Source of the DNA: Jeotgalicoccus halotolerans
Lineage (GTDB): Bacteria; Bacillota; Bacilli; Staphylococcales; Salinicoccaceae
DNA: 64,000 bases
Assembly (NCBI RefSeq): GCF_003387165.1
Contig: NZ_QUMW01000009.1
Coordinates: 620,001 to 684,000 of the forward strand
Direction: 5' to 3'
Part shown: positions 9,345 through 18,452 of the stretch, one piece after another
Layout: each line of letters starts with the position of its first letter
Numbering within the stretch: the stretch's first letter is position 1
Translations under genes and position numbers: made by a program
The notes under the pieces: generated by a model
Databases searched by the model: none
What the model saw: the letters and a program-made list of their open reading frames with translations, nothing else
What the model was told of the DNA's origin: nothing

Positions 9345-10394
9345 TTATTCTGCAAATCTGTTTTTGCCGTGGTAGCGATCAAAATGAATATCGTCACTCA
9401 CGAGGTAGTCATAAATTTCATCGACAATTTCTATGCCTTCTTCATCGTACTTATCCGCACGCATCTTGCCGCGTTCTCCCGGATAATTGACTTCTGTAAA
9501 TCCTGGTGCCGGTGTCTGTTCTTTCAGTTCGTCAAGCATAGTTGACAGCTGACGCTTAAACTGATTCACATCCGTAAAGTAAGCCGGATTAATGACGATA
9601 TGAAGCTGGCCAAGCTGTCTGCCTGCAGTTAAGTCTTTGTACATGCTCGATACATGCACTCCGTGCGGCAGACCTAAGAGACTGCCTGAAAGGATATCGA
9701 CCATCATCATAAGGCCGTAGCCTTTCGGTCCTGCTACAGGAACGAGGGCGTGAACGTCTCTTGAGTTTGTCGTCGGTTCACCTTTATCGTTAACAGCCCA
9801 GGTATCCGGAATATCATTGCCCTTAGACCGGGCGTCGAGCACTTTACCCCAGGCCTGCACTGTCGTTGCCATGTCGAACGTAATAATACGCTCGTCATTG
9901 GTCGGTGCACTGAAGGCGATTGGATTCGTACCGAAGTACGGCTCTGTGCCGCCGAAAGGCACAACCATCGGATCGGATTGGCAGACAGAAATTGCCACCA
10001 TGTCCTCTTTTGCCGCCTGTTCAACGAAGTAGCCGAGAGCGCCGGAGTGGGAAATGTTCGTCATGCCGACGACAGATACACCATTATCGCGTGCAATTTC
10101 AATAGCGTGCTCCATACCCTGTTTTGCAACTTGATGACCTGGACCGTTGTCACCATCTAATATAGCTGTTGACGGGCCGGTCTTTTCAAATTTATATTCC
10201 GGGTCGCTGGTAATACCGCCTTTGGCAATACGTTCTGCATAATATTCGACGCGCACTGCACCGTGGGAATGAATACCGCGGTGGTCAGCAAATGTTAAAA
10301 CATCACTAATATCAGCCGCCGCCTCTTCTTTTAAGCCTGCTTTTTGAAGTTTATCTTTCATTAAGTTGAATAATTCTTCTTTTGATACGCGCAT
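9345..10394 (-). CDS. allD: Ureidoglycolate dehydrogenase
   Basis: 349 residues, the same length as E. coli AllD, and clearly alike from end to end: RGIHSHGAVRVEYYAERI, CQSDPMVVPFGG, FDMATTVQAWGKVLDARS, PVAGPKGYGLMMMVD and the C-terminal EGIEIVDEIYDYL. It belongs to the malate/L-lactate dehydrogenase-like (Ldh_2) fold, uses NAD(P), and oxidises ureidoglycolate to oxalurate. It has an AGGTGAGG site. It is the second of two adjacent allD-type genes; this copy keeps the AllD C-terminal tail and is the better AllD match. Confidence 0.9.
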   Translation of the reverse strand: MRVSKEELFNLMKDKLQKAGLKEEAAADISDVLTFADHRGIHSHGAVRVEYYAERIAKGGITSDPEYKFEKTGPSTAILDGDNGPGHQVAKQGMEHAIEIARDNGVSVVGMTNISHSGALGYFVEQAAKEDMVAISVCQSDPMVVPFGGTEPYFGTNPIAFSAPTNDERIITFDMATTVQAWGKVLDARSKGNDIPDTWAVNDKGEPTTNSRDVHALVPVAGPKGYGLMMMVDILSGSLLGLPHGVHVSSMYKDLTAGRQLGQLHIVINPAYFTDVNQFKRQLSTMLDELKEQTPAPGFTEVNYPGERGKMRADKYDEEGIEIVDEIYDYLVSDDIHFDRYHGKNRFAE

Positions 10395-10411
10395 TTACAA
10401 AACCTCACCTT

Positions 10412-11440
10412 TTAATATGGTGTATCCGATTTTAAATACTCCAAGATGTCTTTTGGAATCGGAATACCTGATTTTTCGTATTCAGCTTTCGTCGCTTCCA
10501 TTAATTCACCCGGGTAGTATACCTGATCAAATCCTGTTGCCGGCTTGTTGTCGTGAAGTTCATCAACCATCGTATCCATTTTTTCTTCCATCGCTTCTCT
10601 TGAACTGAAGAAGTCTGGATTGATTACGAGGTGGAACTGTCCTAAACGGCGGTACTCGCTCAAGTCTTTGTACATACTTGTAACGTGTTTGCCGTGGTTT
10701 AAGCCGAGCAGGCTGCCCGCTAAAATGTCAACAATCATCATCAAGCCGTAACCTTTAGGACCTGCTACCGGAAGCAGTGCATTTACTGCATACGGGTCAG
10801 TCGTCGGGTTGCCGTCTGAATCAACCGCCCATGTGTCAGGAATATCTTTGTTTTTACTGCGTGCATCGAGGATTTTACCCCAGGCCTGCACTGTCGTTGC
10901 CATATCAAAAACGATTGGTGTATCGTTTTTGCGCGGCGCTGCGAAAGCGATCGGGTTCGTACCGAAGTACGGATCAGAACCGCCGAAAGGTACAACCATC
11001 GGATCTGATTGACACACTGATAAAGCAACCATACCCTGTTCAGCTGCTTTTTGTACGAAGTAGCCGATAGCGCCCGAGTGGCTCATTTCGCTGACGCCGA
11101 CTGCACCGATGCCGGATTCTTTAGCGAGGTTAACCGCTTCTTCCATCGCTTCATATGCAACGTAGTGGCCGACAGCGTTATCGCCGTGATAGACACCAGT
11201 TGACGGTCCGGTTTTCTCAAACTTAAGTTCCGGTTCGTTATTGAAGCCGCCTTTTGCACAGCGTTCAGAATAATACTGCATGCGCACTGAACCGTGGGAA
11301 TGAATGCCGCGCTCATCTGCCCAGACGAGGACGTCTGCGGCACGATCAGCGTAAGCTTCCGGCATACCATTCAGCATCAGTTTTTCTTTAAATAACCGGC
11401 GAAGTTCAGATGAATTCGAAATTACCAGTTGTTCTGACAT
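10412..11440 (-). CDS. Second AllD-type (Ldh_2 family) dehydrogenase
   Basis: 342 residues, a close paralogue of the downstream allD, sharing RGIHSHGSVRMQYYSER, CQSDPMVVPFGGSDPY, FDMATTVQAWGKILDARS and PVAGPKGYGLMMIVD. The tail is shorter and different (GIPIPKDILEYLKSDTPY). It is 17 bases upstream of allD and 24 after allE, with AGGAGG at ideal spacing, so it is co-expressed. It may be a second ureidoglycolate dehydrogenase, or may take a related 2-hydroxy acid. The sequence alone does not decide. Confidence 0.8.
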   Translation of the reverse strand: MSEQLVISNSSELRRLFKEKLMLNGMPEAYADRAADVLVWADERGIHSHGSVRMQYYSERCAKGGFNNEPELKFEKTGPSTGVYHGDNAVGHYVAYEAMEEAVNLAKESGIGAVGVSEMSHSGAIGYFVQKAAEQGMVALSVCQSDPMVVPFGGSDPYFGTNPIAFAAPRKNDTPIVFDMATTVQAWGKILDARSKNKDIPDTWAVDSDGNPTTDPYAVNALLPVAGPKGYGLMMIVDILAGSLLGLNHGKHVTSMYKDLSEYRRLGQFHLVINPDFFSSREAMEEKMDTMVDELHDNKPATGFDQVYYPGELMEATKAEYEKSGIPIPKDILEYLKSDTPY

Positions 11441-11464
11441 ATCGTTGCCTCCTGAATAGTTTAA

Positions 11465-12256
11465 TTAGATTTCAACGTCTCTGTTGGCATCTTTAGAGTA
11501 AATATATGAGAATGACTCATCGAGACCGACTGCATAAGTTGCCTGCAGCGCATATGCACCCATAAAGATGTAGTCGCCTTTATCAACAGGCATCCAGTTG
11601 TTATCAAGATTGTACATTCCGCGTCCGCTTAACACGTAAGCGCCGTGTTCCTGTACGTGAGTTTCGATATAGCCGTGTGAAGCACCCGGTTTAAATGACA
11701 GGATGTGGAAGTTCATGTCGTAAGCAATATCGGCAGGAAGAAGGTCTTGTACAAGCACTTCGTCCATTCCTTCGTAAGCTTTAGCCTGAATGTCATTTAC
11801 ATTGCCTGTAACGATTTCAGGTTTGCCGACACCTTTAGCTTCCTGGTAACGTTTTTTGTAAAGGAAAAGACGGCTGTCTTCACCATTATTATTGTTAACA
11901 AAAGTCAGTTCAAGGTGTGGTGGAACGTAAATATATCCGCCTTCTGATAATTCGTAAGTTTCTCCGTCGACTGTTGCAGTAACGTTTCCGTATACTACAT
12001 ACATGAAAGTCTGTACGCCGTCTCCGCCGAAGCCTTGAGTGTTTCCGCCCTCGTTTTTAACAGTAACTAAATAGTCAACGAAACGTGCGCCCATGCGCGG
12101 TGAACCGAGGATTGACATATCGCAGTCGACAAATCCAGGTACGACATTATTTACAAGTCCGTCCGGCGTAAGTACCGCGAACTCATCCTTTTTAACGATT
12201 GAACGTGTTTCAAGTAATCCTTCTCTGTATCCTTGCTGATGATTTAAGTAACCCAT
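11465..12256 (-). CDS. allE: (S)-ureidoglycine aminohydrolase
   Basis: 263 residues, bicupin, matching AllE/YlbA. The first cupin (~60-130) contains FGGDGVQTFMYVVYGNVT; the second (~185-250) contains SFKPGASHGYIETHVQEHGAYVLSGRGMY with the H..E.H..H-type metal ligands. It hydrolyses ureidoglycine to (S)-ureidoglycolate and ammonia using Mn(II) in the family. It sits between allC, whose product it uses, and the allD genes, which use its product. GGGAGA precedes the ATG. Confidence 0.93.
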   Translation of the reverse strand: MGYLNHQQGYREGLLETRSIVKKDEFAVLTPDGLVNNVVPGFVDCDMSILGSPRMGARFVDYLVTVKNEGGNTQGFGGDGVQTFMYVVYGNVTATVDGETYELSEGGYIYVPPHLELTFVNNNNGEDSRLFLYKKRYQEAKGVGKPEIVTGNVNDIQAKAYEGMDEVLVQDLLPADIAYDMNFHILSFKPGASHGYIETHVQEHGAYVLSGRGMYNLDNNWMPVDKGDYIFMGAYALQATYAVGLDESFSYIYSKDANRDVEI

Positions 12257-12312
12257 TATTATATCTCCCTTTCTTAATATCCAAATATTTTATAAGAATC
12301 TTTAACCGCTGA

Positions 12313-13536
12313 TTAATACGCTAATTTGTAAAGAGTTTCTGCCAGTACTTCAATACCATTAACGAGGTCGTCAATATCAGTTTCTTCTTCCACGTTATGC
12401 GAGATGCCTCCGATTGAAGGAACAAAAAGCATTCCTGTCGGCATATAGCCTGCGAAGATCTGTGCATCATGACCGGCGCCTGAAGGCATTACTTTGTAAG
12501 AATCTCCAACTACTTTTTCAGCTGATTCTTCAATCATTTTAACGATTGACTCATCCATCAGTCCTGGAGACTGTTCCATCCACAGGTTAATATCTGCAGT
12601 CATGCCGTATTTATCAGCAACTTCATTAATTGTCGATTCTACAGTTTTCGCAAATGCATTCAGTTCTTCTTCATCGATATGACGCGTATCCACGGAGAAT
12701 TCAACTTCACCAGGAACAACGTTTACGACACCAGGAACCGGTTTAACACTGCCGAAAGTAACAACGAGCGGGTCGCCGATTTCGCGTGCTTTTTGAACTA
12801 AAGTCTGTGCGATTTCAGTGAATGCCACAACTGCATCTTTACGGTAGCCCATCGGAGTTGTACCTGCGTGGTTTGCTTCACCTTTTAAGTTAATTGTGTA
12901 GCGTTTTTGACCGACAATACCAGTAACTACACCAATTTGTTTTTCTTCTTTTTCTAAGATTTGGCCCTGCTCGATGTGAACTTCAATGAAAGCTTTAATA
13001 TCATCTCGGACTTTATCGTCTGTTCTGAAATCAAATCCTGAGTCTCTCATTGCATCGACGAATTTAATACCTTCGTCATCTGTAATGTCTTTAACATCGT
13101 CGCTATTCTGCAGGTTGAAGAAGTTTTTAACACCCCAGAAAGTATAAGGGAAGCGTGATCCTTCTTCTTCAGCAATCGACAGCACTTCGAGCGTGCGTTT
13201 CGGCTGTCCGTATTTTTCTTTCAGGTAAAGTGTAGCAATTAAAGCACTTAAAATACCGAATTGACCGTCAAGGTGGCCCCCTTCAGCGACTGTATCAATG
13301 TGCGAACCGCTCATGATTGTCTCATCCGGGAATTCACTTCCGATTAAACGGCCTGAAACGTTACCGATTGCATCGCTGGAAACTTCCAAACCATTCTCTT
13401 TGAAGATATCCTGCAGTGCACCGACTGCCTGACGCCATTCTTCAGAATATAGTAAACGTGTGATTCCGCGCGGATCCAAGCCGCCGTAACTTGTAAACTG
13501 TTTGTCCAGTTTTAGGAAGGTTTCACGAATATCCAT
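12313..13536 (-). CDS. allC: Allantoate amidohydrolase
   Basis: An upstream in-frame ATG at 13557 exists, but ATG 13536 (407 residues) has GGAGTGGA at better spacing and is preferred. It belongs to the M20 metallopeptidase-like family. Motifs: SGSHIDTV, GGHLDGQFG, AEEEGSRFP, IEVHIEQG, SGAGHDAQIF and GISHN supply the two-metal site ligands and the dimer histidine. It converts allantoate to ureidoglycine, CO2 and ammonia. As first gene of the eight-gene minus-strand operon, its promoter should lie in the 150-bp gap shared with the divergent esterase gene. A conspicuous AGGAGG at about 13589-13594 (minus strand) has no start codon at useful spacing. Confidence 0.92.
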   Translation of the reverse strand: MDIRETFLKLDKQFTSYGGLDPRGITRLLYSEEWRQAVGALQDIFKENGLEVSSDAIGNVSGRLIGSEFPDETIMSGSHIDTVAEGGHLDGQFGILSALIATLYLKEKYGQPKRTLEVLSIAEEEGSRFPYTFWGVKNFFNLQNSDDVKDITDDEGIKFVDAMRDSGFDFRTDDKVRDDIKAFIEVHIEQGQILEKEEKQIGVVTGIVGQKRYTINLKGEANHAGTTPMGYRKDAVVAFTEIAQTLVQKAREIGDPLVVTFGSVKPVPGVVNVVPGEVEFSVDTRHIDEEELNAFAKTVESTINEVADKYGMTADINLWMEQSPGLMDESIVKMIEESAEKVVGDSYKVMPSGAGHDAQIFAGYMPTGMLFVPSIGGISHNVEEETDIDDLVNGIEVLAETLYKLAY

Positions 13537-13671
13537 TATTTTATCCACTCCACTCATATTATTTCATTTATAATTATAGATTTAATTGCCTCCTCGGGCA
13601 TTGACAGTTCCAACAATCATTATTTTTCAAATTATTCACTTTAGACAAATACACAAAAATTCATTAGTCTG

Positions 13672-13677
13672 TATAAT
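13672..13677 (+). promoter_or_regulatory. Candidate -10 box for the esterase gene
   Basis: A perfect TATAAT lies 30 bases before the ATG of the alpha/beta hydrolase gene. No good -35 is seen at 16-18 bases, so the promoter is weak or activator-dependent. Confidence 0.4.
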
Positions 13678-13707
13678 AGTACAAGTAAATAAAGGAGGCT
13701 CAAACCT

Positions 13708-14526
13708 ATGACAGCAGTAACTATAAAAGAAACTGACACTTACACTCTTTCTGGCAATTTGTATGAGAGCACCGCACAAAATGAATCGGACGTGCTCGGC
13801 ACTTTGATTTATTTACACGGCGGCGGACTTGTGTTCGGAGAAAGAACGGACCTCCCTTCAGAATATACAGCGGTACTCAGACAAAAATTCCATGTGCTGA
13901 CTGCCGATTACAGATTAGCGCCGGAATCTGATATCGACGATATCTTTACCGACTTACATCACATATATCACTACGCGGCATCTTTGAAACGCGGTAATGT
14001 ATATATTATGGGGAGATCGGCAGGAGGTTTTTTAAGTTTAATCATGGCAAGGGACTTCGACATCTCAGGTGTGATAGACTTTTACGGCTATTTTAACTTT
14101 ACCCACAGCGACTTTAATTACCTTCCGCACGACCAAAAACATTTATCAAATATGCTCACAAAAGAACTGGCGTCGAATAATATACGGGATTATACGACTG
14201 TGAACGAACCGCCTGATCCGAGATACCTGCTTTATTTATACTACCGGCATTCGGGAAACTGGGCCGAAACGCTCGGTATCGATACCGAATCCGATAAATA
14301 CCGTCTGACCAATGACGATCTCGCAGCACTGCCTCCGGTCTTTATCGCACACGCCAAAGGCGATCCGGATGTCCCGGTGTTTTTCAGCAGGAAACTTGCT
14401 AAAACTGTGGCGATTAGTGAATTTGTCGAAGTCGATACGGTAACACACAACTTCGACCAGGAAGTATCTGAAGCCAATATCAAAATTTACGAACGCGCAG
14501 TTCAGTTTATGGCTGAACAGATTTAG
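13708..14526 (+). CDS. Alpha/beta hydrolase (esterase/lipase family)
   Basis: 272 residues. The oxyanion-hole motif HGGG (~35) and nucleophile elbow GRSAGG (~104-109, Ser) place it in the hormone-sensitive-lipase-like group; GDPDVP (Asp) and VTHNFD (His) complete the triad. It is cytoplasmic, with no signal peptide, and has AGGAGG nine bases upstream. It is divergent from allC, so it may share control with the ureide operon, but its substrate is unknown. Repeat arrays follow its stop. Confidence 0.8.
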   Translation: MTAVTIKETDTYTLSGNLYESTAQNESDVLGTLIYLHGGGLVFGERTDLPSEYTAVLRQKFHVLTADYRLAPESDIDDIFTDLHHIYHYAASLKRGNVYIMGRSAGGFLSLIMARDFDISGVIDFYGYFNFTHSDFNYLPHDQKHLSNMLTKELASNNIRDYTTVNEPPDPRYLLYLYYRHSGNWAETLGIDTESDKYRLTNDDLAALPPVFIAHAKGDPDVPVFFSRKLAKTVAISEFVEVDTVTHNFDQEVSEANIKIYERAVQFMAEQI

Positions 14527-14590
14527 AGTGAAACAGCGGTATATTGTGTGCCGGTGTTTTTCTTTTGGCCGATGGGTGGTTGGTGTTGGT

Positions 14591-14672
14591 GTTCTATGGA
14601 AGTCGTTGATTTGACAAGGTATCTGTAGATTGTTCTATGGACGTTGTTGATTTGATAAAATACTTACCGCAA
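14591..14672. repeat. Pair of diverged 41-bp repeats (array D)
   Basis: Two copies start at 14591 and 14632, offset exactly 41. Both read GTTCTATGGA-N-GT-N-GTTGATTTGA and then diverge. The sequence is unrelated by eye to arrays A-C and lacks the CATG pair, but has the same period and lies directly before array B. Confidence 0.6.
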
Positions 14673-14690
14673 TTTGTTTGTCTTTTCATT

Positions 14691-15059
14691 TTAAGTTACC
14701 ATGACAATCTCACATGGGAACCCAAAGCACGTTAAGTTACCACGTCAATTCCACATGGGAACCCAAAGCACGTTAAGTTACCACGTCAATTCCACATGGG
14801 AATCCAAACCACGTTAAATTGCCACGTCTATCTCACATGGGAACCCAAACCACGTTAAATTACCTTGTCAATCACACACGGGAACCCAACACACGTTAAA
14901 TTGCCACGTCTATCTCACATGGGAATCCAAACCACGTTAAATTACCACGTCAATTCCACATGGGGATCCAACACGCTTTAAGTTACCACGTCAATTCCAC
15001 ATGGGAATCCAACACGCTTTAAGTTACCACGTCAAACTCACACGGGCATCCACCCCACC
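14691..15059. repeat. 41-bp tandem repeat array B (9 copies)
   Basis: Copies start at 14691, 14732, 14773, 14814, 14855, 14896, 14937, 14978 and 15019. The typical unit is TTAAGTTACCACGTCAATTCC followed by ACATGGGAATCCAAACCACG. The first copy has CCATGA...TCACATGG; others have CCACGT-N7-ACATGG. The ACATGGGAA(T/C)(C/T)CAAA segment is shared with array A. It fills the space between the convergent esterase gene and allB. Confidence 0.95.
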
Positions 15060-15077
15060 AACTCTCTCATTCCACCA

Positions 15078-15113
15078 AAAAGCACCCCGCAATCAAAAAT
15101 TGCGCGGTGCTTC
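15078..15113 (-). terminator. Rho-independent terminator of allB
   Basis: Stem GCACC.CGCAAT / ATTGCG.GGTGC with a five-base loop and a T5 run on the minus strand, a few bases past the allB stop. Confidence 0.85.
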
Positions 15114-15120
15114 CCTTAAT

Positions 15121-16488
15121 TTATTTATAAAATTTACCGATTTTAGCGTCGCTTACGCCGTTTTCGAGTGAATAGATTTCTTCACCGCGTAAAATTGTAG
15201 CGGCAACCTGTGCGCCGATTTCGCGTCCGATGTAAGGACTGATTTTATTGCGGTATTCTAATTCTTCTTTTTCAACTGTGTAAGGTGAATCGCCTTTTAT
15301 CAGCACGAAGTCAGCATCGTACCCCACTTCAATACGGCCTTTTCCTTCAAGTTCAAAACGTGCAGCCACGTTAGTTGCAATAATGTCAGAGAACTGAACG
15401 AGTGACATGCCGCGTTTTTGGACTGCTTCATCAAACAGCATATCCACGTTATTCTGGATCCCTGAGATTCCGCCCCACGCTTTAAATGCATCGTCAGTGT
15501 CTTTAAGATCAGGTGTACATGGTGAGTGGTCACTTGTAACGAACATCACTTTTCCGTCAAATACGCGTTCCCACATTCCTTCAAGACGTGATTTTTCACG
15601 GATTGGCGGCGAGCATTTCACTACCGGTCCAATATCATCGAGTTCTTCTTTATAGAAGTATAAGTAGTGAGTACATGTTTCGCATGTAATATCCACACCG
15701 TCATTTGCTGCTTCATTGATTAAATCAATGCCTTCAGCACATGCTACGTGCACGATATGCACACGGCATCCTGTTTCACGCGCGAATAAAATAATTTTTT
15801 GAATCGGCTCAATTTCAGTAAATACAGGACGTGAGTCCACATAAGCTGCTAGTGATTTTTCACCGCGCTCCTGGGCAAGCTGGCCGAGTTTATCTGTGAT
15901 TGGCCCGTTTTCAGCGTGAATCGACAGGATTTTACCTGTTTTTGCAATTTGACGCATTCCTTCATATAAAGAGTAATCGTCGACGTTCATAAAGTCGCCT
16001 TCAATTGCGCGGTCGCCTGCTGTTGCAACGAACGCTTTATAAGCCACAACGCCGTTTTCATCAAGCTCCTGAATCCCGCCTTCAAGATTAAACGGCACTA
16101 AGCCGCCGTAGCTGTAAACATCCACAGATAATTTATCTTCACCGGCTGCAAATTTCTTGTTAATCGACTCTTCGTCAACTGTTGCCGGAATTTGGTTTAA
16201 AGGCATTTCGATAAATGACGTCACTCCGCCTTTTGCTGATGCGCGTGTACCTGTATCGTACCCTTCCCAGTGATCGCGGATACTGCCGCCCGGTTCACTG
16301 ATATGTACGTGAGCATCGATCATACCCGGTGATACAATTAAACCTTCTGCATCTTTAACACGCGCTTCGCCTGCATCAATATCTGTACCGATAGCAGCAA
16401 TCTTGCCGTCTTTCACACCGATATCGACATTCTTTTCTCCGCCTGGTAAAATTACCAGTCCGTTTTTTATAACTAAATCAAAAGCCAT
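15121..16488 (-). CDS. allB: Allantoinase
   Basis: 455 residues, normal length. Amidohydrolase-fold cyclic amidase: DAHVHISEPG (His60, His62) gives two metal ligands, VAYKAFVA the lysine that is carboxylated, then SIHAEN, IVHVACAEG and VTSDHSPC. It opens the allantoin ring to allantoate, the first step of this pathway. It is monocistronic, with AGGAGG seven bases from the ATG and its own terminator, and divergent from pucR across a 240-bp gap that probably holds regulator sites. Confidence 0.93.
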   Translation of the reverse strand: MAFDLVIKNGLVILPGGEKNVDIGVKDGKIAAIGTDIDAGEARVKDAEGLIVSPGMIDAHVHISEPGGSIRDHWEGYDTGTRASAKGGVTSFIEMPLNQIPATVDEESINKKFAAGEDKLSVDVYSYGGLVPFNLEGGIQELDENGVVAYKAFVATAGDRAIEGDFMNVDDYSLYEGMRQIAKTGKILSIHAENGPITDKLGQLAQERGEKSLAAYVDSRPVFTEIEPIQKIILFARETGCRVHIVHVACAEGIDLINEAANDGVDITCETCTHYLYFYKEELDDIGPVVKCSPPIREKSRLEGMWERVFDGKVMFVTSDHSPCTPDLKDTDDAFKAWGGISGIQNNVDMLFDEAVQKRGMSLVQFSDIIATNVAARFELEGKGRIEVGYDADFVLIKGDSPYTVEKEELEYRNKISPYIGREIGAQVAATILRGEEIYSLENGVSDAKIGKFYK

Positions 16489-16728
16489 TTATATTCCTCC
16501 TGACCATTTCTGTAAAAACGTAAAACGCAAAAGTATTACTCAGCTGTGTGTATACTTTACCCTTAGTGCAGCCAGTAAAACGCACAGCTGGTTAATTATA
16601 TTTACGTTTTAATTATTATTAGTGTACTATTATATGAAGAAATAAATATAGTTAAAATATTACGTCTGAATATTAAATTTGTGCATTTTGTACAAATTCT
16701 TATATACGGCATTTTAGGTGATGACTAA
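16489..16728. promoter_or_regulatory. allB-pucR divergent control region
   Basis: The 240-bp space contains a direct repeat GTAAAACGCA at 16520-16529 and 16575-16584, a dyad CAGCTGTG (16541-16548) / CACAGCTG (16583-16590), and TGGTTAA at 16589-16595, which resembles the 3' half of the PucR box reported in Bacillus subtilis. These are candidate operators for the adjacent PucR protein. They were assigned by eye only. Confidence 0.4.
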
Positions 16729-18339
16729 TTGGTATCTATTAAAGAGATTTTATCCTTGGAACGTTTCAGCAATTTCAAATTAATAAATAAAAATGCGGAC
16801 CTGTCCCGCGAAGTGACCAGTGTCGATATTACGGAAACACCGGATGTGAAAGATTATACATCCCAGGATACACTCCTTTTAACGACTGCCATGAATTTTA
16901 AGGACAACCAGCAGTCGCTCATTAACTTTATCAGTGAGCTTGCCAGCGTGCCTGTTGCGGCACTCGGCATTAAATTATCGCGTTTCATTCACACGATTGA
17001 CAAAGAAGTGATTGAACACGCCGACAAGCTCGGCTTCCCGCTGATAGAAATTCCGGAAAACTGGAAGCTCGGCCAGGCGACTCACAGCATTTCCACTTAT
17101 ATTTCAAAAGATGAAACGGAAAAATTATATTACGCGCTGGAAGTGCAGCAGCGAATGAATTCCATGCTGATTAAAGAATTCAGCGTCGAACGCATGCTGA
17201 ATCAGCTGAGCCAGTTTTTACGCTTGCCCCTTGTGCTGATTAATCCATTTTATAAAGTAGAGGTAACGAGCAACGATTTTAAAAATGATCAGAAGCTGCT
17301 GAAGGAAAACCTGAGGTATTTCAACAATGTGTATCTGCCTGATAAAGACAGCGTAAATGTCGATTTCAACAGCAGGATTGCAGTATTCGAAGTTCCGGCT
17401 TTCAGCTATTTCCCTTATTATTTAATCGTATCGAATCTCGAAACTATTAGTTATCCTTTCAGCCATCTCGCCATAGAACAGGCGATTAACTCGCTGTCGT
17501 TCGCGATTTATAAAGATTCAAGAATACGCGCGACCGAGCAGGAAGATGTAAATCTGCTTTTCAGCTCCCTGATCAATACAACTGATGGCTCGCCTATCAG
17601 TCTCGAGAGCAACCCGGAGTTTTTCGAGCGCTATCATTTGAAAGATTCCTCATATTATAAAGTGATTATTTGCGGCATTGATCCGGGCAGCGATATTGAG
17701 AATTCTGAGTATGTCAATGAACGCTACCAGCTGACCTTCGAATGGCTGCAGAGCGTTCTCGTTACTCTCGACCCGAACATCAGTATTTTCGGTTTCGGCG
17801 ATTCAAATAAATTCGCTATTCTGCTGCAGGACAAGCATGAATATTACGAAGCATACTGCCGCCATCTGCAGCAGGAATACAAGAAGTTCTTTAAAGAGTC
17901 ACTATCCTTCGGCATAGGCAATGAAGTATCGGATTTCACTCAGATTCATTCTTCTTTCGTAGAAGCGCTGGAAACTTTTGACCTCTGCAAAGGTGAAGGA
18001 AAACGCGAGTTTCTCGAAATTTATCGTCCTCGGAATTTTGAAGAACTGCTGCAGCTCCTGCCGCAGGATAAAGTCCGCCCGTTTGTTCTAAGCACTCTCG
18101 GCGAACTTGCTTTTCCGTCCAATACAAAAGATAAAGAATTAAAGAAAACACTGCAGAGTTATATGGATAATCAGTGCGACATTACGAAAACATCCAATGA
18201 TATTTTCGTGCACAGAAATACTGTCAAATACCGCATTAATAAGTGCGAAGAAATGCTCAGAGTAAATGTAAGTGATCCTGTGCATTCTCTCAATATTCGC
18301 CTTGCCTTATTCATTTCCAAGCACATCCAGAATAATTAA
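16729..18339 (+). CDS. pucR: PucR-family transcriptional regulator of purine/ureide catabolism
   Basis: 536 residues from TTG, eight bases after AGGTGA. N-terminal PucR domain (~1-125, SIKEILSLERF and later LGFPLIEIP), a central GGDEF-like/CdaR region, and a C-terminal HTH_30 domain (~480-530, TSNDIFVHRNTVKYRINKCEEML). In B. subtilis PucR activates ureide genes with allantoin-type effectors. The divergent position next to allB and between the all operon and pucG fits that role. Confidence 0.88.
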   Translation: MVSIKEILSLERFSNFKLINKNADLSREVTSVDITETPDVKDYTSQDTLLLTTAMNFKDNQQSLINFISELASVPVAALGIKLSRFIHTIDKEVIEHADKLGFPLIEIPENWKLGQATHSISTYISKDETEKLYYALEVQQRMNSMLIKEFSVERMLNQLSQFLRLPLVLINPFYKVEVTSNDFKNDQKLLKENLRYFNNVYLPDKDSVNVDFNSRIAVFEVPAFSYFPYYLIVSNLETISYPFSHLAIEQAINSLSFAIYKDSRIRATEQEDVNLLFSSLINTTDGSPISLESNPEFFERYHLKDSSYYKVIICGIDPGSDIENSEYVNERYQLTFEWLQSVLVTLDPNISIFGFGDSNKFAILLQDKHEYYEAYCRHLQQEYKKFFKESLSFGIGNEVSDFTQIHSSFVEALETFDLCKGEGKREFLEIYRPRNFEELLQLLPQDKVRPFVLSTLGELAFPSNTKDKELKKTLQSYMDNQCDITKTSNDIFVHRNTVKYRINKCEEMLRVNVSDPVHSLNIRLALFISKHIQNN

Positions 18340-18363
18340 TTTCTTGTGGGGGGATCAATAATT

Positions 18364-18407
18364 ACAAACACTCATTGTTCAATGTGAACAATGAGTGTTT
18401 GTTTTTT
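18364..18407 (+). terminator. Rho-independent terminator of pucR
   Basis: 18-bp perfect stem ACAAACACTCATTGTTCA with its complement, loop ATG, then six T residues. Confidence 0.9.
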
Positions 18408-18452
18408 AAAACGTATAACATAGGTAGTTGAAAATTACAGGAGGCGTACTTA

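Noticed and set aside
13589-13594. AGGAGG on the minus strand as ribosome site for a longer allC
   Set aside because: No start codon at useful spacing leads in frame into allC; it is too far (over 30 bases) from either candidate ATG.
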